Of a stretch of DNA of 9,462 bases, positions 5,112-9,462 are shown piece by piece. The first letter of the stretch is position 1; each line of letters opens with the position of its first letter. A model generated the notes under the pieces. The model was not told the origin of the DNA. It did no database searches and saw nothing but the letters and a program-made list of their open reading frames with translations. The position numbers and the translations under genes were made by a program. The stretch lies in NCBI GenBank assembly GCA_001304365.1, contig LJNA01000044.1, positions 1 through 9,462 on the forward strand, in the 5' to 3' direction. Source of the DNA: Syntrophobacter sp. DG_60 (GTDB taxonomy: Bacteria; Desulfobacterota; Desulfofervidia; Desulfofervidales; DG-60).

Positions 5112-7766
5112 TTAATTCATATCGCCCCAATCAGGCCCTATTTTTATATCTACTACCAAAGGCACAGCCAATTTAACTATACCTTCCATAATATCTTTTA
5201 CCAAGGCCTTGACCTTTTCTAGCTCTTCTGTTGGCACTTCAAACACAAGCTCATCATGGACTTGGATAATCATCTTTGACTCTAGGCAGGACAATGCATC
5301 CGCAATACGAATCATGGCTAGTTTAATGATCTCTGCCCCTGTGCCCTGAATGGGAGTATTGATGGCCATCCTTTCAGAAAGCCTCCGCAGTATAGCATTA
5401 TTACTATTTATATTAGGGATTTTTCGTATATGCCTAAAAAGGGTCTCTACTTGCCTCCTCTCACGCGCCTGCATTAAGGTATTTTCAATATATGCCCTTA
5501 CTCCTTTATATTGTTCAAAATATTGTTCAATATAGGCCTTTGCCATAGAGGTATCTATGTCCAATTGCCTTGCCAATCCATAAGGGCTCATACCATAAAT
5601 AATGCCAAAATTAATGGTCTTTGCCTGTCTTCTCATCTGTTCACTGACCAGGTCTAAAGGGACCTGGAATATCTGGGAAGCTGTTTGTCTATGAATATCT
5701 TCACCCCTTCTAAATGCCTCAATTAGATTCTCATCCCTTGAAAAATGGGCAAGAAGCTTCAGTTCAATCTGAGAATAATCAGCAGATAGATATACGCATC
5801 CAGACTCTGGTATAAACGCCTTTCGAATGCCCTTCCCTTCCTCTCCCTTGACAGGGATATTTTGAAGATTTGGTTCACTGCTACTCAACCTTCCGGTAGA
5901 GGTTATGGCCTGGTTATAGACAGTATGTATGCGCCCTGTCTTTGGATGAATCAATTTTGGCAAGGCATCTATATATGTATTCTTTAACTTGGACAATGTC
6001 CGATAACTCAAGACCTCCCCTGCCAGTGGATGTATGGCTGCTAATTCCTGCAATACCTCTGCGTCTGTAGAGTAGCCCGTCTTTGTCCTTTTTCCATAAG
6101 GCAATTTTAATTTTTCAAATAAGATATAACCCAACTGAGCAGGAGAATTTATATTAAATGCCTCACCTGCGAGAAGAAAAATCCTCTTTTCTAAAGACCT
6201 CAATCTTGTTGAAAATTCTTCTGAAAGTTTCTTTAGATAGAGTACATCCACCTTTACCCCCCACATTTCCATAATTGCCAATACATTTATTAGTGGCATT
6301 TCTATTTCATAGAACAAAAATTCCTGACCCGATGCCTTAGTCTTTTCTAAAAGGATATCCTTCAGGCGGAAGGTTATTTCTGCATTCTCACAGGTATAAT
6401 CCTTAACTACATCTACCTTCAGGTGAGAAGGGGACACTTTCTTTTTTCCTGCTATATCTTTATATTGCCTTTTTCTAATCCTTAGATACTCCTGGGCAAG
6501 CTCTTCTAAGCTGTGATTTGTCTTTTCAGGATTTATTACATAGGAGGCAATCATTATATCAGATTTTATCCCCTTTAATTTAATGCCATGCTGTGCCAAA
6601 ACAATATAATCTTGTTTAATATTGTGCCCAATCTTATCAATGTCTTTATTTTCTAATACAGGACCCAAGGTATTAAGCACCTGGGAAAGGGGGATTTGTG
6701 GAGATGCCCCAAGATAATCATGTGCTATAGGGATATAAAACGCCTGCCCTACCCTATAACAGATAGAAATCCCTACTATCTTTGCCCTCATAGGTAGCTC
6801 ATCTGTGGTTATTATGTTTAAAGAAAAGAGCCCGGCCTTTTCTAATGAACGGCAGAGCCTATTTAGCTCATCTTTGTTTGATACCAGGCCATAATCTAAT
6901 TTACTTGAATCCTGGGGAAGCAAAAATTCCCTTAAGAGCCTACGAAACTCCAATTCTTCAAACAGGCTGCGTAGGTCTTCCACATTTTGAGGCTTCCTCT
7001 CAAGGTCTCCTAATCTTATGGCAATGGGTACATCTCCTCTTAGTTTAACAAGCCTTAAATTCAGCATTACCTGGTCCCTATTTTTGATAAGACTCTCCTT
7101 AATGCGTTTTGGTTCTACTTTATCTATATTGTCAAAGATCCCTTCTAAAGAGCCAAATTCATTAATCAGCCTAACGGCAGTCTTCTCCCCTACCCCCGGC
7201 ACACCAGGGATATTATCAATCTTATCCCCTGTAAGGGCCATCACCTCATATAGCCTTTCTGGGGCCAATCCGTATCTTTTCTCAATCTTCTCTTTTGTTA
7301 TGGTGTGGTCTAGCATGGAATCCCACACTACTGTTCTTTCTGAAACCATTTGGTGCAGGTCTTTATCTCCAGAAACTATGGTAGTCTCTATATCCTCATC
7401 CTTCAGCCCCTGACAGATGGTGGCTATGATATCATCTGCCTCATAACCCTCTACCTCTAATATAGGGATGCCCAGGGCATTTACAATCCTCTTTATATAG
7501 GGGATTTGCTTTGTTAAGTCTTCAGGCATGAATGGACGGGTTGCCTTATAGGTAGGGCTCTCTTTATGCCTAAATGTAGGCCCTTTTGCATCAAGGGCAA
7601 CAAGCATAAAATCTGGTTTCTTTTCGCGCACCATCTTAAGGAGCATGTTTGTTACACCCAGTATGGCATGGGTAGGAAGGCCTTTGCTATTGGAGAGGGG
7701 CACTAATGCATGATAGGCACGATAGATATAAGAACTCCCATCTACAACAAACAGCCTTTTTGCCAT
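5112..7766 (-). CDS. polA: DNA polymerase I, proofreading site degenerate
   Basis: This is a full-length 884-residue repair and Okazaki-fragment polymerase. The 5'-nuclease domain (about 1-290) keeps its metal-binding acids in FVVDG (6-10), YEADD (108-112), SGDKD (132-136) and TGDKIDNIPGVPGVGEKTA (179-197). The polymerase domain has motif A DYSQIELK (663-670), the O-helix RRQAKTINFGIIYG (712-725, with K716, F720 and Y724) and motif C VHDELVFEV (836-844). The middle 3'-5' exonuclease domain keeps its fold but not its chemistry. The Exo I D-x-E is N317-I318-I319 and the Exo III Y-x-x-x-D is Y457 with N461; only the Exo II aspartate (D386) remains. It should therefore polymerise without proofreading, as Taq and Bacillus-type enzymes do. 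The ATG has no clear Shine-Dalgarno; a promoter-like sequence lies directly upstream. Confidence 0.97.
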   Translation of the reverse strand: MAKRLFVVDGSSYIYRAYHALVPLSNSKGLPTHAILGVTNMLLKMVREKKPDFMLVALDAKGPTFRHKESPTYKATRPFMPEDLTKQIPYIKRIVNALGIPILEVEGYEADDIIATICQGLKDEDIETTIVSGDKDLHQMVSERTVVWDSMLDHTITKEKIEKRYGLAPERLYEVMALTGDKIDNIPGVPGVGEKTAVRLINEFGSLEGIFDNIDKVEPKRIKESLIKNRDQVMLNLRLVKLRGDVPIAIRLGDLERKPQNVEDLRSLFEELEFRRLLREFLLPQDSSKLDYGLVSNKDELNRLCRSLEKAGLFSLNIITTDELPMRAKIVGISICYRVGQAFYIPIAHDYLGASPQIPLSQVLNTLGPVLENKDIDKIGHNIKQDYIVLAQHGIKLKGIKSDIMIASYVINPEKTNHSLEELAQEYLRIRKRQYKDIAGKKKVSPSHLKVDVVKDYTCENAEITFRLKDILLEKTKASGQEFLFYEIEMPLINVLAIMEMWGVKVDVLYLKKLSEEFSTRLRSLEKRIFLLAGEAFNINSPAQLGYILFEKLKLPYGKRTKTGYSTDAEVLQELAAIHPLAGEVLSYRTLSKLKNTYIDALPKLIHPKTGRIHTVYNQAITSTGRLSSSEPNLQNIPVKGEEGKGIRKAFIPESGCVYLSADYSQIELKLLAHFSRDENLIEAFRRGEDIHRQTASQIFQVPLDLVSEQMRRQAKTINFGIIYGMSPYGLARQLDIDTSMAKAYIEQYFEQYKGVRAYIENTLMQARERRQVETLFRHIRKIPNINSNNAILRRLSERMAINTPIQGTGAEIIKLAMIRIADALSCLESKMIIQVHDELVFEVPTEELEKVKALVKDIMEGIVKLAVPLVVDIKIGPDWGDMN

Positions 7767-7773
7767 TTAAAAA

Positions 7774-7801
7774 ATTATATATTATGGGTGGGGAATGTAA
7801 A
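7774..7801 (-). promoter_or_regulatory. Possible promoter for polA
   Basis: On the minus strand TTTACA (7796-7801) and a perfect TATAAT (7774-7779) are spaced by 16 bases. The expected start of transcription is about at 7767, next to the polA ATG. The message would be leaderless or nearly so, which agrees with the lack of a visible Shine-Dalgarno. It is based on motif matching only, in AT-rich DNA. Confidence 0.35.
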
Positions 7802-7837
7802 GGAAAAAAAGATATGTAATTTTTCTTGTAATCGTTC

Positions 7838-7970
7838 ACCGCAGAGTGCGCAGAGGACGCAGAGAAAAATAAAAATTTTAAAAATGCTTTGCTTTTGTGC
7901 TCTGTGATCTCTGCGGTTCCCCTGTTAAATTTCCCTAGGGGAACCCTATTTAACAGGGTGAATCTGCGGT
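7838..7970. repeat. 9-mer-arm inverted repeat (ACCGCAGAG type) with nested insert
   Basis: The left arm at 7838-7864 has three 9-base units ending in GCAGAG (ACCGCAGAG, TGCGCAGAG, GACGCAGAG). The right arm has the reverse complement units CTCTGTGAT and CTCTGCGGT (7900-7917), around an A/T-rich spacer. A second TCTGCGGT end lies at 7963-7970, after a 45-base hairpin element. This fills most of the 288-base divergent gap between polA and the 176-residue protein gene; I see no gene in this gap. Repeats of this ACCGCAGAG kind are, from memory, common in environmental bacterial genomes. Confidence 0.8.
7918..7962. repeat. Nested palindromic element related to the CTAACGGGG family
   Basis: CCCTGTTAAAT (7920-7930) pairs perfectly with ATTTAACAGGG (7948-7958). 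A second, mutually exclusive hairpin is GGTTCCCCT (7915-7923) with AGGGGAACC (7937-7945), and the centre holds the palindrome CCCTAGGG (7933-7940). The element is bounded on both sides by TCTGCGGT (7910-7917 and 7963-7970). Its right end, TATTTAACAGGGTGAATCT, matches 17 of 19 bases with the minus strand across the left edge of the 4491-4574 cluster. Confidence 0.7.
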
Positions 7971-8054
7971 AAATAGAAAAATCATGAACGGTTATTTTTT
8001 CTTTATGAAGATTGAAAAACTATGTAAAAAGTATAGTAAAAAAAAGAGTTAGTA

Positions 8055-8585
8055 ATGGCTGAGAAGGAAAAAACAAATTTAACCTCATCCCTCAAAATAA
8101 GGCACGAACTAAATAAGGCCATAGATGCCATAAATGGGGCAAATAAAATACTTGAGCAAAGAAAAAGTAAGGGTAAGCCTATTCAGCTCTTTGATAAAGA
8201 AGTTAATAAAGAGGCGCTGGAAAGAGAAAAAAGTAAGATGAATGAGGCCATTCAATTGATTAATGAAGAGATTAAAGAGGGCCTCAGAAAAGAGATGAAA
8301 AGGGTGTATAGCGGGCAAATCTCTATAGAGGGATACGCTCACTTATTAGATAAACTGAAAGTTACCATTGATGTGGTTGGAAAAAATCTTACAGATTTAA
8401 AGGGAGATCTTCAAATAATCAGCTTCACTCAGATAATTGCTAAGAGGATTGCGTTAAATCTTATAGAGGAGGCAAAGAAGGCCAGTAATAGGAAAGTCTG
8501 TAATGATTTGTTAGATGTGATAAAGGTGGCAATTGAGACCCTTACAGAGAGTTCCATAATCTTAAAGAGGCCCTTTTTTCACTGA
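8055..8585 (+). CDS. Hypothetical helical protein, 176 aa
   Basis: I do not recognise the family. The 176 residues are soluble, highly charged and almost entirely helix-forming, with no signal peptide or transmembrane segment and a single cysteine (149). Residues 12-38 and 55-85 look like amphipathic, coiled-coil-prone helices rich in K and E (KEALEREKSKMNEAIQLINE, 52-71). Residues 93-142 and 146-172 give two or three more helices with I/L periodicity. This suggests a helical bundle or oligomeric scaffold. The start ATG has AAAGAG about 8 bases upstream. It is transcribed alone, divergent from polA, and its last 7 bases overlap the end of the convergent hydrolase gene. Codon use looks like its neighbours and the reading frame is long and intact, so it is probably real. 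Confidence 0.78.
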   Translation: MAEKEKTNLTSSLKIRHELNKAIDAINGANKILEQRKSKGKPIQLFDKEVNKEALEREKSKMNEAIQLINEEIKEGLRKEMKRVYSGQISIEGYAHLLDKLKVTIDVVGKNLTDLKGDLQIISFTQIIAKRIALNLIEEAKKASNRKVCNDLLDVIKVAIETLTESSIILKRPFFH

Positions 8586-9289
8586 ACAATCCCCTTTATC
8601 CATTGATATATAATTTGGCTTATCTCTTGATATACTTCTTTTTGTGAGCGGCTCAAGTCTTTAGGGAGCCTAAAAGAGTGATTGCCTTCAGGAATCAGAT
8701 GAAGATAGGCCCTGGGAGAGAGTTTAGATATTACTTTCTCCAGTAAATCCCTTTGAGCAAAGCTGTCCTTTGTGCCAGCCAAGAAAAGCATAGGTTTATT
8801 GATGGCATACAAGTGTTTATCACGAACCTCTTCTGTCTTCCCTGGCTTATGCAGAGGATAACCTAAAAAGATAAGGCCCTTAATTAAGGGTATTTCCTCT
8901 GCCAGATATGAAGCAATGCGACCACCCAGAGATTTACCCCCTATGAAGAGGTGATTTATCTTATCGTTTCCATATTTGATGAATAATTGGATTGCCTTCT
9001 TATAGCAGTTCATAAGGTCCTGTAGGCTATCAAGCTTCTTCCTTCCTAACTCTCTGTACAAAAAGTTGAATTTCAAGGTGAGATAACCCCTTCTGGCTAA
9101 ATCTTCATGGATAAATCTAATGAGGGGATGGTTCATATCATTATGGGCCCCGTGTGCTAAAATGATGCCTGAATTATATTTTAGATCCCTGGGCACACCC
9201 AATACCCCGGAGACAGAACTTTGGGCATCAACTATGATTTTGACATATTCTGCCTTCATAGACCCTTTTAATCTATTTTTAAATAACAC
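8579..9289 (-). CDS. Alpha/beta hydrolase, KANL3/TEX30-like
   Basis: The 236-residue protein is a small single-domain alpha/beta hydrolase. The oxyanion strand and loop are ILAHGAHNDMNHP (43-55). The nucleophile elbow is GGKSLGG (117-123) with S120; the acid is D175 in LAGTKDSFA and the histidine is H204 in EGNHSF. The GGKSLGGR form and the AHGA..DM.HP loop are typical of the bacterial relatives of KANL3/TEX30 and dienelactone-hydrolase-like proteins. The substrate is unknown and the protein is probably cytoplasmic. The longest frame starts with GTG at 9287-9289. An ATG at 9257-9259 (residue 11) preceded by AAAGGG is an equally likely start. It lies 47 bases after the Cas6-like gene on the same strand, and its end overlaps the convergent 176-residue protein gene by 7 bases. 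Confidence 0.88.
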   Translation of the reverse strand: MLFKNRLKGSMKAEYVKIIVDAQSSVSGVLGVPRDLKYNSGIILAHGAHNDMNHPLIRFIHEDLARRGYLTLKFNFLYRELGRKKLDSLQDLMNCYKKAIQLFIKYGNDKINHLFIGGKSLGGRIASYLAEEIPLIKGLIFLGYPLHKPGKTEEVRDKHLYAINKPMLFLAGTKDSFAQRDLLEKVISKLSPRAYLHLIPEGNHSFRLPKDLSRSQKEVYQEISQIIYQWIKGIVQ

Positions 9290-9336
9290 TCCCTTTTTTT
9301 CAACCTATTCCTAAAGGTAATCCCAAATTCTTCTCC

Positions 9337-9462
9337 TCAAAAATGACTCACTTTATAAGCACCAAGGCCAAAACTGGTGCGGCTTCCTATATGGGCATAC
9401 TGGCCAAATTTAAGGTAAGGGGAAAATGCATTAAGTTTTCTTCCTCTATAGGTCAATCTCCC
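9337..9462 (-). CDS. cas6: Cas6-type CRISPR endoribonuclease, C-terminal fragment
   Basis: The minus strand from 9462 is open for 41 codons to a TGA at 9337-9339; the rest lies beyond the right edge. The residues form the C-terminal signature of the Cas6 RAMP family: a TYRGR strand, then FSPYLKFGQYAHIG (13-26) and the glycine-rich loop TSFGLGAYKV (29-38). Family members typically read F.P.L.LGE..H.GKGT.FGLG.Y in this place. Cas6 cuts precursor CRISPR RNA inside the repeat to give guides for type I or III systems. The glycine loop contacts RNA; catalytic residues are normally nearer the N-terminus and cannot be seen. No repeat-spacer array or other cas gene is present in this window. The call rests on a short piece, so other RAMP proteins are not excluded. 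Confidence 0.72.
   Translation of the reverse strand, partial: GRLTYRGRKLNAFSPYLKFGQYAHIGSRTSFGLGAYKVSHF

Noticed and set aside
7018..7413. Plus-strand 131-residue frame inside polA
   Set aside because: It is antisense to the conserved 5'-nuclease domain of PolA and has a serine/isoleucine-rich composition typical of a shadow frame.
5112..7766. Complete three-activity Pol I
   Set aside because: The exonuclease domain is present by length and flanking similarity, but the Exo I and Exo III acids are replaced, so proofreading activity was not assigned.
8012..8037. Promoter for the 176-residue protein gene (TTGAAA and TATAGT)
   Set aside because: The spacing is only 14 bases, too short for a usual sigma-70 promoter, and the region is very AT-rich.
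8109..8342. Minus-strand 77-residue frame
   Set aside because: It is antisense to the 176-residue helical protein; its phenylalanine/leucine-rich content reflects the complement of K/E-rich codons.

Overview
The window is AT-rich DNA from a bacterium with a two-membrane (diderm) envelope. The signs are a lipoprotein with a clean lipobox, an MCE/MlaD-type lipid-transfer protein and a secreted M16 peptidase. The lineage cannot be fixed from the sequence. The dense intergenic short-repeat structures and the Cas6-like gene at the edge would suit an uncultured, perhaps thermophilic, lineage, but that is a guess.

Layout from left to right. Positions 1-4484 are a minus-strand gene train, read right to left: an MCE/MlaD-family protein, a TPR lipoprotein whose start overlaps the mlaD-like stop by 8 bases, the GTPase Era, a 57-residue two-helix membrane protein, and an M16 zinc peptidase that runs off the left edge. 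Positions 4485-4750 hold two unrelated repeat clusters. A plus-strand FtsB/DivIC-type division gene (4751-5023) converges on a complete minus-strand polA (5112-7766). After a repeat-filled divergent spacer (7767-8054) comes a plus-strand helical protein of unknown function (8055-8585). It overlaps tail to tail with a minus-strand KANL3/TEX30-like alpha/beta hydrolase (8579-9289). At the right edge the last 41 codons of a Cas6-type CRISPR RNA-processing protein (9337-9462) are read on the minus strand.

Most genes are housekeeping: ribosome assembly (Era), replication and repair (PolA), division (FtsB) and envelope maintenance (MCE protein, lipoprotein, M16 peptidase). PolA keeps its polymerase and 5'-nuclease motifs, but its proofreading site has lost three of four catalytic acids.

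The most unusual part is between the genes. At least five loci carry short degenerate tandem units of 7, 8 or 9 bases, arranged as two inverted arms around a spacer. They often sit directly against stop codons. One sixth, unpaired heptamer array lies inside the TPR gene and encodes the hydrophobic core of its lipoprotein signal peptide. A separate palindromic family (core CTAACGGGGTGAAT) lies upstream of the mlaD-like gene, where it appears to supply the ribosome binding site. A related 45-base element is nested in the 9-mer repeat at 7838-7970, flanked by identical 8-base sequences.
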